A stretch of 64,000 nt of DNA from the NCBI RefSeq assembly GCF_018688155.1, contig NZ_CP061312.1:62001-126000 (forward strand). Direction: 5' to 3'. Below the pieces are notes generated by a model that was not told the origin of the DNA, did not search any database, and was given only the letters and a program-made list of their open reading frames with translations. The position numbers were made by a program, and so were the translations under genes. Shown piece after piece: positions 18,410 to 29,618 of this stretch. Every line of letters begins with the position of its first letter. Position 1 is the first letter of the stretch. The stretch is from Polynucleobacter sp. AP-Sving-400A-A2 (GTDB lineage Bacteria > Pseudomonadota > Gammaproteobacteria > Burkholderiales > Burkholderiaceae).

Positions 18410-20746
18410 ATGGCACTACCCCCAAAAGACAAGCCGCCTTTAAACCAGAGGTTTAACCGACAGCCTGATAGACGTCCCGGTCAGCAAAGAGCGGAGCGTT
18501 TCTCGCCCAATAAATCGGGAAGCAATCCCCTAATTAAGGCGATGTTGGTTATTGGCGTGTTTTTTGCAGTGATATTTACATTAATGCTGGGCTATGCTTT
18601 TTTAATAGCAAAGCCGAATTTGCCGAAGATCTCGGCATTGGTTGATTACAACCCCAAAACACCATTGCGCATTTATACGGCAGACAAAGTCTTGATAGGA
18701 GAGTTTGGGGAGGAGCGTCGCAAGGTAATTCCCTTAAACGAAATCCCAATGAGTATGCGTAATGCAGTGCTAGCTATCGAAGATGATCGCTTTTACTCTC
18801 ATGGTGGAGTGGATTATGTAGGTATCCTGAGGGCAACCCTTACCAATTTACGCGGCAATCTTTCCCAAGGCGCCTCAACCATCACAATGCAGGTGGCGAG
18901 AAACTTCTTCCTGAGTAATGAGAAAACTTTCAGTCGTAAGATTTATGAGGTTCTCCTAGCCTGGGAAATTGAGTCCCAATTAAGTAAAGATAAGATTCTT
19001 GAGATTTATATGAATCAGATCTTTTTGGGGCAAAGAGCGTATGGATTTTCTAGTGCAGCTCAAATTTACTTTGGTAAAGATTTAAAAGACATTACGATCG
19101 CTGAATCAGCGATGTTGGCTGGCTTGCCAAAAGCACCATCGGCATATAACCCCGTGAGCAACTTCCGGCGCGCCAAGATTCGACAGGAATATATTTTGCA
19201 GCGAATGCGTGATTTATCGTACATCACGCCTGAGCAATATCAAATCGCCATGGCTGAAGAATTACATATCCGCGGCCTTGGCAATGAATTTAGTACTCGC
19301 GCAGATTTTCCTGCTGAGATGGTTCGTCAGCTCCTGATTACGCAATATGGCGAGGCAATCTACTCGCAGGGAATAGATGTATACACCACGATCTTGAAGG
19401 CAGACCAAGACGCAGCATACAAAGCGGTACGTCGTGGTATTTTTGAGTACGACTTACGTCATGCATATCGTGGTCCCGAGGGCTTCATTGATTTGCCTGA
19501 AGATACGGTGAAGCGTCAACGTGCAATTGATGAAGCTTTGTTGGCTTATCCACAGTTGGATGATTTACAGTCCGGCGTTGTGCTCGATATTAAGCCAAAA
19601 GAAATGCAGGTGATGATTTCTACTGGAGATACGATCACCATAAAGGGCGAGAGTATGAAGCTTGCCGCCGCCGCTTTAACTGATAGCACTCAACCAAAAA
19701 AACGTTTGCGTCCTGGTGCGATTGTTAGGTTGCTGTCGGACGGTGGGGTTTGGAAGTTGGCGCAATTACCTCAAGTCGAAGCTGCCTTTGTTTCAATGAA
19801 TGCTGAGACGGGCGCGATCCTCTCTTTAGTAGGCGGCTTTGATTTCCGTCGAAACAAATTTAATCACGTCACTCAGGCTCAACGCCAACCGGGCTCTTCT
19901 TTCAAGCCATTTATTTATGCCGCTGCGATTGAGAAAGGTTTTTCTCCAAGCACGATGGTCAATGATGCTCCGCTATCTATAGGTGGCTTGGAAACAGGCA
20001 GTCAAGCTTGGGAGCCAAAGAACTACGACGGGAAGTATGAAGGTTTAATGCGTTTACGCACCGCTTTGGCAAAATCCAAAAACTTGGTTTCAGTGCGATT
20101 AATTCGTACTATCGGACCATCTTATGCTCAAGACTATATTCAACGCTTTGGGTTTGAAGCAGAGAAGCACCCACCTTATTTAACAATGGCTTTAGGTGCA
20201 GGCTCTGTTACACCATTGCAAATGGCATCTGCTTACAGTGTTTTTGCTAATGGGGGCTATCGCGTAGATCCCTATTTAATTAATAAGATGACGGACTCAA
20301 AAGGTGCGGTGCTGTTTGAGGCCAAGCCTACTCATGCGCGCGAAGATGCGCCTCGCGTGCTAGATGCAAGAACTTCTTTTGTGATGGACAGTATGTTGCA
20401 AGAGGTTACGAAAACTGGCACTGCAGCCAGTGCGAGAGCGAAATTAGGCCGGAATGATATCGCTGGTAAAACAGGTACTACCAATGACTCGCACGATGCT
20501 TGGTTTGCGGGATATAACCCAAAGGTTGTAGCAATTGCTTGGATTGGCTTTGATAAGCCTGCAAGTTTAGGTGATCGTGAAACTGGTGGAGGCCTTGCTT
20601 TACCAATGTGGATTTCATATATGAGTACCGCCTTGAGGGATGAGCCACAACAAGCACGCGAAGTGCCTGCAGGCGTTACCCAGGTGGATGGCGATTGGTT
20701 TATCCCTGAGTTTTCTAATAATGGCGGTGTGCGCGAACTGCAGTAG
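18410..20746 (+). CDS. mrcA: Penicillin-binding protein 1A (bifunctional peptidoglycan synthase)
   Basis: The start is placed at ATG 18410, with a TTG two codons upstream as an alternative, giving about 778 residues. One membrane helix (about 44-66) follows a basic cytoplasmic tail. The glycosyltransferase domain shows EDDRFYSHGGVDYVG and GASTITMQVARNFF. The transpeptidase domain has the SxxK serine in PGSSFKPFIYAAA, the SKN motif, and KTGTTNDSHDAWF. An OB-like insert lies between the two. It polymerises and cross-links cell-wall glycan and is divergent from the reduced pilus locus, the typical ponA-pil arrangement. Confidence 0.96.
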   Translation: MALPPKDKPPLNQRFNRQPDRRPGQQRAERFSPNKSGSNPLIKAMLVIGVFFAVIFTLMLGYAFLIAKPNLPKISALVDYNPKTPLRIYTADKVLIGEFGEERRKVIPLNEIPMSMRNAVLAIEDDRFYSHGGVDYVGILRATLTNLRGNLSQGASTITMQVARNFFLSNEKTFSRKIYEVLLAWEIESQLSKDKILEIYMNQIFLGQRAYGFSSAAQIYFGKDLKDITIAESAMLAGLPKAPSAYNPVSNFRRAKIRQEYILQRMRDLSYITPEQYQIAMAEELHIRGLGNEFSTRADFPAEMVRQLLITQYGEAIYSQGIDVYTTILKADQDAAYKAVRRGIFEYDLRHAYRGPEGFIDLPEDTVKRQRAIDEALLAYPQLDDLQSGVVLDIKPKEMQVMISTGDTITIKGESMKLAAAALTDSTQPKKRLRPGAIVRLLSDGGVWKLAQLPQVEAAFVSMNAETGAILSLVGGFDFRRNKFNHVTQAQRQPGSSFKPFIYAAAIEKGFSPSTMVNDAPLSIGGLETGSQAWEPKNYDGKYEGLMRLRTALAKSKNLVSVRLIRTIGPSYAQDYIQRFGFEAEKHPPYLTMALGAGSVTPLQMASAYSVFANGGYRVDPYLINKMTDSKGAVLFEAKPTHAREDAPRVLDARTSFVMDSMLQEVTKTGTAASARAKLGRNDIAGKTGTTNDSHDAWFAGYNPKVVAIAWIGFDKPASLGDRETGGGLALPMWISYMSTALRDEPQQAREVPAGVTQVDGDWFIPEFSNNGGVRELQ

Positions 20747-20756
20747 TTCGTTTTTG
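20734..20756 (+). terminator. Terminator-like hairpin overlapping the ponA stop codon
   Basis: CGAACT (20734-20739) pairs with AGTTCG (20745-20750) around GCAGT, followed by TTTTT. The TAG stop of the PBP1A gene (20744-20746) lies inside the hairpin, and the transposase-like gene starts 8 bases after the T-run. The 6-bp stem is short, so termination may be partial. Confidence 0.5.
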
Positions 20757-20758
20757 TA

Positions 20759-21451
20759 ATGGTAAGGCAAGCGCGCACCATTATTCCCGGTCAAGCAATG
20801 CATGTGATGGTCCGCGGCAATAATCGAGAAACACTTTTTTTTGGTAATGTAGATCGCCGCATCTATTTAGATTGGTTACGAGAGGCTGCCAAGCAATTTG
20901 GTAGTGCGGTACATGCATTTGCCTTGATGCCAAATCATGTGCACCTCTTAGTCACTCCCAAGAATGCTGATTCGCTCGCAAAAACAATGCAATCTCTAGG
21001 CAGGCGTTATGCCCAGTATTTCAATCAACAGCAGCATCGGTCGGGAACAATTTGGGAGGGGCGCTACCGCTCCTCCTTAATAGACCCCGATTATTTTTTA
21101 CGCTGCCAACGCTTCATTGAGCTCAATCCTGTGCGGTCTGGTTTTGAATCAAGCTCACAGGCTTCGACATGGACTAGTTTTGCTTCCCACATTGGCGACA
21201 ATGCAGAGCCTTGGCTGGTAGACCATCAGCACTTTTGGAACTTGGGTAATACTCCTTTTGAGAGGCAAATGAGATGGGCGGCATTTGTGAAAGAGGGTGC
21301 ACCTCACTGGGAAGATCAGCAAATTACCGAGGCTCTAGTCAGATCTAAGCCTTGGATCAGCGATAGTTACGCAAAAAAGCTGTTTAAAGACAATCCTGAG
21401 CAGGTATTAATACGACGCCGTGGACGGCCTAAAAAAATTAATATCAACTAA
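20759..21451 (+). CDS. REP-associated tyrosine transposase-like protein (RAYT, Y1 family)
   Basis: A 230-residue protein of the IS200/IS605-like Y1 superfamily. The HuH metal-binding motif is HVH at residues 60-62 within FALMPNHVHLLVTP. The catalytic-tyrosine helix is probably the region around RRYAQYFNQ (about 81-88), followed by the family motif GTIWEGRYRSSLID. RAYTs nick and join REP palindromes in single-stranded DNA. The frame is intact, with 12 bases after ponA and no visible terminal repeats, so it looks like a single-copy resident gene rather than an insertion sequence. Confidence 0.88.
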   Translation: MVRQARTIIPGQAMHVMVRGNNRETLFFGNVDRRIYLDWLREAAKQFGSAVHAFALMPNHVHLLVTPKNADSLAKTMQSLGRRYAQYFNQQQHRSGTIWEGRYRSSLIDPDYFLRCQRFIELNPVRSGFESSSQASTWTSFASHIGDNAEPWLVDHQHFWNLGNTPFERQMRWAAFVKEGAPHWEDQQITEALVRSKPWISDSYAKKLFKDNPEQVLIRRRGRPKKININ

Positions 21452-21584
21452 TTCAATAAGTTAGAGCTTATATAAGAGGTTATGCCTCTAGCCTAATCGC
21501 CAGCGTATTATGACTATGTCCCTTTTATAGGGATTCCATTCGGATCCTGCCTAATTTAAATGGGACAGAGTTATTTTATTTCTA

Positions 21585-21613
21585 TTGCATCGACATGGGT
21601 ATTCCCCTATATT
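21585..21613 (+). promoter_or_regulatory. Predicted sigma-70 promoter for gltBD
   Basis: TTGCAT (21585-21590) and TATATT (21608-21613) are separated by exactly 17 bases. The start of transcription would fall near 21620, about 40 bases before the ATG at 21659. This also argues against the longer in-frame start at 21560. Confidence 0.55.
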
Positions 21614-21658
21614 AGATCCTCCAAAAGTAATCAGGCCCTGAGGGCGAGCAGAAATACT

Positions 21659-24600
21659 ATGACTACACATATGAATACAGACCTTCGTCCAATCGCGCAG
21701 GGTCTATACGATCCACAAAATGAGCATGATGCTTGCGGCGTCGGATTCGTCGCCCACATCAAGGGCAAGAAGTCACATGAAATTGTTGCTCAAGGATTGC
21801 AAATTCTAGAGAACTTAGATCACCGGGGTGCTGTAGGTGCTGATCCGCTGATGGGCGACGGCGCAGGAATTTTGATCCAAGTGCCGGATACCTTATATCG
21901 CGAAGAGATGGCAAAGCAAGGTATCGAGTTACCGCCATTTGGTGAATACGGCGTTGGCATGATTTTCCTGCCAAAAGAACAGGCATCGCGTTTAGCTTGC
22001 GAACAAGAGCTGGAGCGCACAGTTCGCCTTGAAGGCCAAGTAGTTTTAGGTTGGAGAGATGTTCCAATTGATGTGAAGTTGCCGATGTCTCCAACAGTTC
22101 AAATGACAGAGCCATTTATCCGCCAAATTTTTATTGGCCGCGGCCGCGACATCATGACAACCGACGCACTTGAGCGTAAGTTATATGTGATTCGTAAAAC
22201 TGCAAGCCATGCAATTCAAGATTTACATCTGAAGCACGGTAAAGAATACTTTGTAGCATCGATGTCTGCACGGACCATTGTTTATAAGGGTTTGCTGTTG
22301 GCTAACCAAGTGGGTGCGTACTACAAAGACTTACAAGATTCACGCACAGTTTCAGCGTTGGCGTTGGTGCATCAGCGTTTCTCCACCAATACTTTCCCGG
22401 CTTGGGAGTTGGCTCACCCATATCGCATGATTGCGCACAACGGTGAGATCAATACCGTTAAAGGTAACGTCAACTGGGTAAATGCACGGGAGGGTGCAAT
22501 CAGCTCACCAGTACTCGGTGATGATCTTAAAAAATTATGGCCACTCATTTATCCAGGCCAATCTGACACAGCCTGTTTTGATAACTGTTTAGAGTTGTTA
22601 GTCATGTCAGGTTATCCATTAGCACAAGCAATGATGATGATGATTCCGGAAGCATGGGAACAGCACACATTGATGGATGAAAACCGCCGCGCATTCTATG
22701 AGTACCACGCCGCCATGATGGAGCCATGGGATGGCCCAGCAGCCATGGCCTTTACAGATGGTCGTCAAATTGGCGCTACTTTAGATCGCAATGGTTTACG
22801 TCCAGCGCGTTATTACGTCACAGATGATGACTTAGTCATCATGGGCTCCGAGGCTGGTGTTCTGCCAATTCCAGAGAGCAAGATCGTTCAAAAATGGCGC
22901 TTGCAACCGGGCAAGATGTTCATGATTGATATGGAGCAAGGTCGCATTATTGATGACGTCGAATTGAAGGATGCCGTCTCTAAAGCCAAGCCATATAAGA
23001 GCTGGATCGATGCAGTACGTGTGAAGCTCGATGAAGTCGATGCCAGCAAGGCAGATTTAGTAGATGAGAAAAATACTATTCGACCTGCTGCAAAACTATT
23101 AGATCGTCAACAAGCTTTCGGTTATACCCAAGAGGACATCAAGTACCTCATGGCACCAATGGCTATGAATGGTGAAGAGGCAATTGGCTCGATGGGTAAC
23201 GATAGCCCACTAGCCGTACTCTCTAATAAGAACAAGCCACTATATAACTACTTTAAGCAATTATTTGCACAGGTAACCAATCCGCCGATTGACTCTATCC
23301 GTGAAAACATGGTGATGTCTTTGGTGTCCTTCATTGGACCTAAGCCGAATTTGTTGGATACCAACAATATCAATCCGCCAATGCGCTTGGAAGTGAATCA
23401 GCCGATTTTAGATTTCGATGATATGACCAAGATTCGTCATATCGGTCACTACACCAACGGTAAGTTCCGCTCATATGAGTTAGATATTTGTTATCCAGCA
23501 TCTTGGGGTAAGGATGGCATTGAGGCTCGCTTAGCATCCTTATGTGCGGAAGCTGCCGATGCCGTGCGCTCTGGTTACAACATCTTGATCGTGAGCGATC
23601 GTCAGGTTGATGAGCAGCATGTAGCTATTCCAGCATTATTGGCAACTTCAGCCATTCATCAGCACTTGGTTGAAAAAGGTTTGCGCACCAGCGTTGGACT
23701 CGTAGTTGAAACCGGTAGCGCGCGTGAGACACATCATTTCGCACTCTTGGCTGGCTATGGTGCTGAAGCAGTTCATCCCTACTTGGCAATGGAAACTTTG
23801 GCTGAGATGGCTAAAGGTTTGTCTGGCGATTTGTCAGCAGAAAAAGCGGTCAAGAATTTTGTGAAAGCGGTTGGTAAGGGCTTGCAAAAAGTGATGTCCA
23901 AAATGGGTATCTCTACTTACATGTCTTACACCGGTTCCCAGATTTTTGAAGCAATTGGTTTAAATAAGGATGTGATTGATCATTACTTCAAGGGCACTCC
24001 ATCCAATGTGGGTGGCATCGGTGTATTTGAAGTGGCTGAAGAAGCTTTGCGTATGCATCAGTCTGCATTCGGCAATGATCCCGTTTTGACCAACATGCTC
24101 GAAGCTGGTGGCGAATATGCTTTCCGTATTCGCGGTGAGGACCATATGTGGACTCCGGATACGATTGCGAAGTTGCAGCACTCTACCCGCGCTGGAATCG
24201 ATAAGGGATATCAAACTTATAAAGAGTATGCCAATCTGATTAATGACCAAACCAAGCGTCAGATGACCTTGCGCGGTTTGTTTGAGTTCAAGATTGATCC
24301 GGTTAAAGCAATTCCATTAGATGAGGTCGAGTCCGCAAAGGAAATTGTTAAGCGTTTTGCAACCGGTGCGATGTCATTAGGTTCTATTTCTACTGAAGCG
24401 CACGCTACTTTGGCAATTGCGATGAACCGGATTGGCGGTAAGTCCAATACTGGTGAGGGTGGCGAAGATCCAAACCGTTATGTGAATGAGCTCAAAGGCA
24501 TTCCAATTAAGAAGGGTGAAACTTTAGCGAGCATTTTGGGCGACGATGTTGTTGAAGCAAATATTCCTTTGCTCGATGGCGATTCATTACGCTCCAGAAT

Positions 24601-26404
24601 TAAGCAGGTTGCTTCTGGTCGTTTCGGAGTCACCACTGAATATCTGCGCTCTGCTGATCAGATTCAGATCAAGATGGCTCAAGGCGCTAAGCCTGGTGAA
24701 GGCGGACAATTGCCTGGTGGTAAGGTTTCTGATTACATCGGTAAGCTGCGCTTCTCAGTGCCAGGTGTTGGTTTGATTTCTCCTCCACCGCACCACGATA
24801 TTTACTCGATTGAAGATATCGCCCAGTTGATTCACGATCTAAAGAACGTCAACCCAGCGGCTGACGTGTCTGTTAAATTGGTTTCTGAAGTCGGTGTCGG
24901 TACGGTTGCCGCCGGTGTTGCTAAAGCGAAAGCTGATCACGTAGTGATCGCTGGACATGATGGCGGTACAGGTGCATCACCACTCTCTTCTATTAAGCAC
25001 GCTGGTTCCCCATGGGAATTAGGCTTGGCTGAAACTCAACAAACATTGGTGCTCAATGGTTTGCGGAGTCGTATTCGTGTGCAAGCCGATGGCCAAATGA
25101 AAACCGGTCGCGATGTAGTGATCGGCGCTTTATTGGGCGCAGATGAGTTTGGTTTTGCAACGGCGCCATTAGTTGTTGAAGGTTGCATCATGATGCGTAA
25201 GTGTCATTTGAATACCTGCCCAGTTGGTGTTGCTACACAAGATCCTGAATTGCGCAAAAAGTTCTCTGGTAAGCCAGAACACGTTGTGAACTTCTTCTTC
25301 TTTATTGCTGAAGAAGTACGCGAGATCATGGCTCAACTCGGCATTCGTAAGTTTGATGATTTAATTGGGCGCGTTGATCTCTTGGATACACGCAAAGGTA
25401 TCGAGAACTGGAAAGTTCATGGCTTAGATTTCAGTAAGATTTTTGCTGAGCCTAATGTGCCTAAAGATACTCCCCGCTACCAGATTTTGACTCAAGAGCA
25501 TGGCTTAGGTAGTGCGTTGGATAATATCTTGATTGAGAAGAGTGAGCCTGCATTACAAAGTGGCGAGAAAGTTTCCTTCATAGTTCCTGTGAAGAACGTG
25601 AACCGTACTGTTGGTGCAATGCTCTCTGGAGAAATCGCTCAGCGTTATGGTCATGCTGGTTTGCCGGATGACACGATTCATATTCAATTAAATGGTACTG
25701 CTGGTCAAAGTTTCGCTGCCTTCTTGGCACGCGGTATCACCTTGGATTTAGTTGGTGATGGTAATGACTATGTTGGTAAAGGCTTATCTGGTGGGCGTGT
25801 GATTGTGCGTGCGCCACATGAGTTCCGTGGCGATACTGCCAAGAACATCATTGTTGGTAATACTGTTCTCTACGGCGCAATCGGCGGTGAAGCATTCTTT
25901 AATGGTGTGGCTGGCGAGCGTTTTGCAGTTCGCAACTCTGGTGCCACGACGGTGGTTGAAGGTACTGGCGATCACGGTTGTGAATACATGACCGGCGGTA
26001 CCGTAGTCGTGTTGGGTGCAACTGGCCGTAACTTTGCAGCAGGTATGAGCGGTGGTATTGCTTATGTTTACGACGAAGAAGGTCTATTTGAGAAACGTTG
26101 TAATACCAGTATGGCAACTTTGGAAAAAGTATTGGCTTCTGCTGAGCAGATTGCCCAGATGCCACAGTCACAGTGGCATGCCCCTATTGATGTTAAAGAT
26201 GGTGGTGAGCGCATGACTGATGAGCAAATTTTGAAGGGCTTGATCGAGCGTCATTTCCGTCACACTGGTTCTGAGCGTGCTAAAGCACTCTTAGCCGATT
26301 GGGAAAATGCCCGCGGTCGTTTTGTGAAGGTTCTACCTACAGAGTACAAACGTGCTTTAGGCGAGTTGTGGGAAAAAGCCCAAAACAAAACTGTAACTGT
26401 ATAA
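21659..26404 (+). CDS. gltB: Glutamate synthase (NADPH) large subunit
   Basis: The start is placed at ATG 21659 (1581 residues); a frame opening at 21560 runs through the predicted promoter. A short propeptide ends before Cys26 in DACGVGFVA, which becomes the N-terminal nucleophile of the glutaminase domain. The central and FMN-binding synthase domains follow, with a 3Fe-4S cluster site [13 protein letters not shown] preceded by a further cysteine in CIMMRKC. The C-terminal GXGXG beta-helix closes the protein. With GltD it makes two glutamates from glutamine and 2-oxoglutarate. Confidence 0.97.
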   Translation: MTTHMNTDLRPIAQGLYDPQNEHDACGVGFVAHIKGKKSHEIVAQGLQILENLDHRGAVGADPLMGDGAGILIQVPDTLYREEMAKQGIELPPFGEYGVGMIFLPKEQASRLACEQELERTVRLEGQVVLGWRDVPIDVKLPMSPTVQMTEPFIRQIFIGRGRDIMTTDALERKLYVIRKTASHAIQDLHLKHGKEYFVASMSARTIVYKGLLLANQVGAYYKDLQDSRTVSALALVHQRFSTNTFPAWELAHPYRMIAHNGEINTVKGNVNWVNAREGAISSPVLGDDLKKLWPLIYPGQSDTACFDNCLELLVMSGYPLAQAMMMMIPEAWEQHTLMDENRRAFYEYHAAMMEPWDGPAAMAFTDGRQIGATLDRNGLRPARYYVTDDDLVIMGSEAGVLPIPESKIVQKWRLQPGKMFMIDMEQGRIIDDVELKDAVSKAKPYKSWIDAVRVKLDEVDASKADLVDEKNTIRPAAKLLDRQQAFGYTQEDIKYLMAPMAMNGEEAIGSMGNDSPLAVLSNKNKPLYNYFKQLFAQVTNPPIDSIRENMVMSLVSFIGPKPNLLDTNNINPPMRLEVNQPILDFDDMTKIRHIGHYTNGKFRSYELDICYPASWGKDGIEARLASLCAEAADAVRSGYNILIVSDRQVDEQHVAIPALLATSAIHQHLVEKGLRTSVGLVVETGSARETHHFALLAGYGAEAVHPYLAMETLAEMAKGLSGDLSAEKAVKNFVKAVGKGLQKVMSKMGISTYMSYTGSQIFEAIGLNKDVIDHYFKGTPSNVGGIGVFEVAEEALRMHQSAFGNDPVLTNMLEAGGEYAFRIRGEDHMWTPDTIAKLQHSTRAGIDKGYQTYKEYANLINDQTKRQMTLRGLFEFKIDPVKAIPLDEVESAKEIVKRFATGAMSLGSISTEAHATLAIAMNRIGGKSNTGEGGEDPNRYVNELKGIPIKKGETLASILGDDVVEANIPLLDGDSLRSRIKQVASGRFGVTTEYLRSADQIQIKMAQGAKPGEGGQLPGGKVSDYIGKLRFSVPGVGLISPPPHHDIYSIEDIAQLIHDLKNVNPAADVSVKLVSEVGVGTVAAGVAKAKADHVVIAGHDGGTGASPLSSIKHAGSPWELGLAETQQTLVLNGLRSRIRVQADGQMKTGRDVVIGALLGADEFGFATAPLVVEGCIMMRKCHLNTCPVGVATQDPELRKKFSGKPEHVVNFFFFIAEEVREIMAQLGIRKFDDLIGRVDLLDTRKGIENWKVHGLDFSKIFAEPNVPKDTPRYQILTQEHGLGSALDNILIEKSEPALQSGEKVSFIVPVKNVNRTVGAMLSGEIAQRYGHAGLPDDTIHIQLNGTAGQSFAAFLARGITLDLVGDGNDYVGKGLSGGRVIVRAPHEFRGDTAKNIIVGNTVLYGAIGGEAFFNGVAGERFAVRNSGATTVVEGTGDHGCEYMTGGTVVVLGATGRNFAAGMSGGIAYVYDEEGLFEKRCNTSMATLEKVLASAEQIAQMPQSQWHAPIDVKDGGERMTDEQILKGLIERHFRHTGSERAKALLADWENARGRFVKVLPTEYKRALGELWEKAQNKTVTV

Positions 26405-26462
26405 GTTACCAACAAGTTGCTTAATTAATAAAGACATTAAGAAAAGATACTAAGGATTCGAT

Positions 26463-27926
26463 ATGGGTAAGGTCACTGGATTTATGGAGTTTGAGCGCGT
26501 AGATGAAACCTACGAAGCTCCCGTTAAGCGCCTCCATCATTACAAAGAGTTTGTTGCAGCACTGACAGATGACGAAGCTAAAGTGCAGGGCGCGCGCTGC
26601 ATGGATTGCGGCATTCCGTTTTGCAATAACGGTTGCCCTGTAAACAACATCATTCCTGACTTCAATGATTTGGTATTTCATGATGACTGGAAGAATGCAT
26701 TAGATGTTTTGCAATCCACCAATAACTTCCCTGAATTCACTGGCCGTATTTGTCCTGCACCTTGTGAGGCTGCCTGTACCCTAGGAATCAATAGCGATGC
26801 GGTTGGTATTAAGTCGATTGAACACGCCATTATTGATAAGGGCTGGGAAAATGGTTGGGTTAAACCGCAACTAGCTAAATCCAAAACGGGTAAAAAAGTT
26901 GCCGTTGTTGGTGGTGGCCCAGCTGGTATGGCGACTGCGCAGCAATTAGCGCGCGTTGGTCATGACGTCACCGTATTTGAAAAGAATGATCGTGTTGGCG
27001 GATTATTGCGCTACGGTATTCCTGATTTCAAGATGGAAAAGTGGTTGATCGATCGTCGTGTCGAACAAATGCAAGCTGAAGGCGTGAAATTTGAGACCGG
27101 TGTATTTGTTGGTAAAGAGGCGATTGGTGCTGAAGTAAAAAATTACTCCACAAAAACAGTGTCACCTGATCAGTTGATGAAAGATTTTGACGCTGTAGTC
27201 ATTAGCGGTGGATCAGAGCAGCCACGTGACTTGCCAGTTCCTGGCCGTGAGTTGAAGGGTGTTCACTACGCTTTGGATTTCTTGATTCCACAGAACAAAG
27301 AAAATGCAGGCGATTTCAAAAATGAGATTTCTGCAGCCGGTAAGAATGTAGTGGTGATTGGTGGTGGTGATACTGGATCTGATTGTGTTGGAACCTCTAA
27401 TCGTCATGGTGCCAATAAGGTTACTCAGTTTGAATTAATGTCACAGCCACCAGAAATAGAGAATAAGCCTTTGGTATGGCCTTATTGGCCAACTAAGTTG
27501 CGTACATCCTCTTCGCACGAAGAAGGTTGTGAGCGCGATTGGTCTGTAGCAACTAAGCGTTTCGAAGGTAAAGACGGCAAACTTGAGAAGTTGATCTGTG
27601 TGCGCTTGGAGTGGAAAGACGGCAAGATGATAGAAATGCCAAACTCTGAATTCGAAATTAAGGCGGATCTAGTGTTCTTGGCAATGGGCTTTGTATCCCC
27701 AGCGGCTCAAGTTCTCAATGCCTTTGGTGTTGAAAAAGATGCTCGCGGTAATGCAAAAGCTACTGTTGATGGCCAAAATGCTTACCAAACCAATGTTCCT
27801 AAGGTATTTGCTGCTGGCGATATGCGTCGTGGACAGTCTTTGGTGGTTTGGGCGATTCGTGAAGGCCGACAAGCTGCACATGCAGTAGACGAGTTTTTAA
27901 TGGGGTCATCCGTTCTGCCGCGATAA
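26463..27926 (+). CDS. gltD: Glutamate synthase (NADPH) small subunit
   Basis: A 487-residue flavoprotein. The N-terminus binds two 4Fe-4S clusters through cysteines in [17 protein letters not shown] and [14 protein letters not shown]. The FAD site is [19 protein letters not shown] near residue 145, and the NADPH site [20 protein letters not shown] near 300. It feeds electrons from NADPH to GltB. It starts 58 bases after gltB, so the two are most likely one transcript. Confidence 0.97.
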   Translation: MGKVTGFMEFERVDETYEAPVKRLHHYKEFVAALTDDEAKVQGARCMDCGIPFCNNGCPVNNIIPDFNDLVFHDDWKNALDVLQSTNNFPEFTGRICPAPCEAACTLGINSDAVGIKSIEHAIIDKGWENGWVKPQLAKSKTGKKVAVVGGGPAGMATAQQLARVGHDVTVFEKNDRVGGLLRYGIPDFKMEKWLIDRRVEQMQAEGVKFETGVFVGKEAIGAEVKNYSTKTVSPDQLMKDFDAVVISGGSEQPRDLPVPGRELKGVHYALDFLIPQNKENAGDFKNEISAAGKNVVVIGGGDTGSDCVGTSNRHGANKVTQFELMSQPPEIENKPLVWPYWPTKLRTSSSHEEGCERDWSVATKRFEGKDGKLEKLICVRLEWKDGKMIEMPNSEFEIKADLVFLAMGFVSPAAQVLNAFGVEKDARGNAKATVDGQNAYQTNVPKVFAAGDMRRGQSLVVWAIREGRQAAHAVDEFLMGSSVLPR

Positions 27927-27936
27927 TATCGAGGAT

Positions 27937-28803
27937 ATGAACAGTGGCCACGCCAACTCGGTGGAAGTAAAGCAAAAAACCTCTAGCGGTGGCCCTGGCG
28001 AAGTTGTCGTTTCAATTAAGGACGTCAACTTCTCCTACGCTCCTAGCGAGCGGCAAATTCTATCGGGACTCAATATGGAGTTCCGTCGTGGCCAAGTGGT
28101 TGCAGTGATGGGCGGCTCTGGTTGCGGCAAGACCACCATTCTTAGACTCATTGGCGGTCAGTTCACCGCGCAGTCTGGTCAAGTTTTATTCGAAGGCCAT
28201 GATATTGGCAAAATGAATGGCGCTGAATTGATGGCAGCCCGTCGTCGCATGGGAATGCTCTTCCAGTTTGGCGCACTCTTTACTGACCTCACTGTTTTTG
28301 AAAACGTTGCCTTTCCTTTACGTGAGCACACGAATTTAAGTGAAGACTTATTGCGCTCTTTAGTGCTCATGAAACTCAATGCAGTAGGCCTGCGCGGCGC
28401 ACGTGATTTAATGCCGGCGCAAATTTCTGGTGGCATGGCGCGCCGGGTTGCATTGGCAAGAGCAATTGCACTTGATCCTCCTTTGATCATGTATGACGAG
28501 CCCTTCGCTGGTCTGGATCCGATTTCATTGGGGATTACGGCGCGCTTGATTCGGGATTTGAATCAAGCTTTGGGCGCAACCAGTCTTTTGGTTACGCATG
28601 ATGTGGAAGAAACATTTGAAATTGCCGATTATGTGTATTTCATTGCCAATGGTCGCATTGGTGCTCAAGGCACTCCAGCAGAATTGAGCCGCTCTACCGA
28701 CCCGTTTGTTCGTCAGTTCTTAGATGCCTCACCAGATGGTCCAGTACCGTTTCACTATCCAGGACAAAGCCTTGAAGAAGATTTTGGGGTGAGCCTCAAA
28801 TGA
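27937..28803 (+). CDS. mlaF: Phospholipid ABC transporter ATP-binding protein MlaF
   Basis: A 288-residue ATPase with Walker [10 protein letters not shown] near residue 60, the signature [16 protein letters not shown], Walker [14 protein letters not shown], and the switch histidine in LLVTHDVEE. It powers MlaFEDB at the inner membrane, which moves phospholipids between the membranes. Its stop overlaps the mlaE start by 4 bases. It begins 10 bases after gltD, so read-through from gltBD is possible. Confidence 0.95.
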   Translation: MNSGHANSVEVKQKTSSGGPGEVVVSIKDVNFSYAPSERQILSGLNMEFRRGQVVAVMGGSGCGKTTILRLIGGQFTAQSGQVLFEGHDIGKMNGAELMAARRRMGMLFQFGALFTDLTVFENVAFPLREHTNLSEDLLRSLVLMKLNAVGLRGARDLMPAQISGGMARRVALARAIALDPPLIMYDEPFAGLDPISLGITARLIRDLNQALGATSLLVTHDVEETFEIADYVYFIANGRIGAQGTPAELSRSTDPFVRQFLDASPDGPVPFHYPGQSLEEDFGVSLK

Positions 28804-29597
28804 GCATATTGCGTAAAACTATGGATTTCTTGGGTGATCTTGGATTCTTCATTCGTCGAAACTTAACTAGCCTTGGGCTTGCTGCACGCATGTTTATAGC
28901 CGTCATTTGGCGCTCTGGTTTTTTATTAAAAAGACCTCGTTTAGTTTCTGATCAGATTCTGTTTGTCGGTAATCATTCATTTGTGATCATTGCGGTATCT
29001 GGCTTGTTTGTTGGTTTTGTTTTGGGTTTACAGGGTTATTACACCCTGAATCGCTATGGCTCTGAGCAGGCTCTCGGTTTATTGGTTGCGCTATCGCTCA
29101 CCCGGGAATTGGGCCCTGTGATTACCGCCCTATTGTTTGCTGGTCGTGCTGGTACTTCACTTACAGCTGAGATTGGCTTAATGAAGGCCGGTGAACAGCT
29201 CAGCGCCATGGAAATGATGGCGGTAGATCCATTGAGCCGCGTGATCGCCCCACGACTATGGGCTGGGATTATTGCGATGCCGATTTTGGCTACGATCTTT
29301 ACTGCTGTTGGCGTAATGGGCGGCTACTTTGTTGGGGTTCCCTTAATTGGGGTGGATTCTGGCGCCTTCTGGTCGCAGATGCAAGGCGGGGTGGATCTCT
29401 TTTCCGATATTGGCAATGGCTTAATTAAAAGCTTGGTGTTTGGTGTAGCAGTAACTTTTATAGCCCTGTATCAGGGTTATGAGGCTAAGCCTACGCCAGA
29501 GGGCGTTTCGCAGGCAACCACTAGAACAGTGGTGATCTCTTCTTTATCGGTTTTAGCATTAGATTTCTTGCTCACCGCGATGATGTTCTCGAATTAG
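28800..29597 (+). CDS. mlaE: Phospholipid ABC transporter permease MlaE
   Basis: A 265-residue membrane protein with five or six hydrophobic segments and the MlaE-family core RELGPVITALLFAGRAGTSLTAEIGLMKAGEQLSAMEMM (about residues 102-140), which includes the coupling region contacting MlaF. It overlaps mlaF (ATGA) and lies 21 bases before mlaD, so the transporter core is encoded in one unit. Confidence 0.95.
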   Translation: MSILRKTMDFLGDLGFFIRRNLTSLGLAARMFIAVIWRSGFLLKRPRLVSDQILFVGNHSFVIIAVSGLFVGFVLGLQGYYTLNRYGSEQALGLLVALSLTRELGPVITALLFAGRAGTSLTAEIGLMKAGEQLSAMEMMAVDPLSRVIAPRLWAGIIAMPILATIFTAVGVMGGYFVGVPLIGVDSGAFWSQMQGGVDLFSDIGNGLIKSLVFGVAVTFIALYQGYEAKPTPEGVSQATTRTVVISSLSVLALDFLLTAMMFSN

Positions 29598-29618
29598 AAA
29601 GAATAAACTGGGACTCTT

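Noticed and set aside
21456..21489. Two small hairpins after the RAYT gene as possible REP elements
   Set aside because: The stems are only 5 bp, share no common sequence or tetranucleotide, and are not repeated elsewhere that I can see.
24259..24447. Minus-strand frames inside gltB, including this one
   Set aside because: They are shadow frames within a strongly conserved enzyme and have no start signals or recognisable products.
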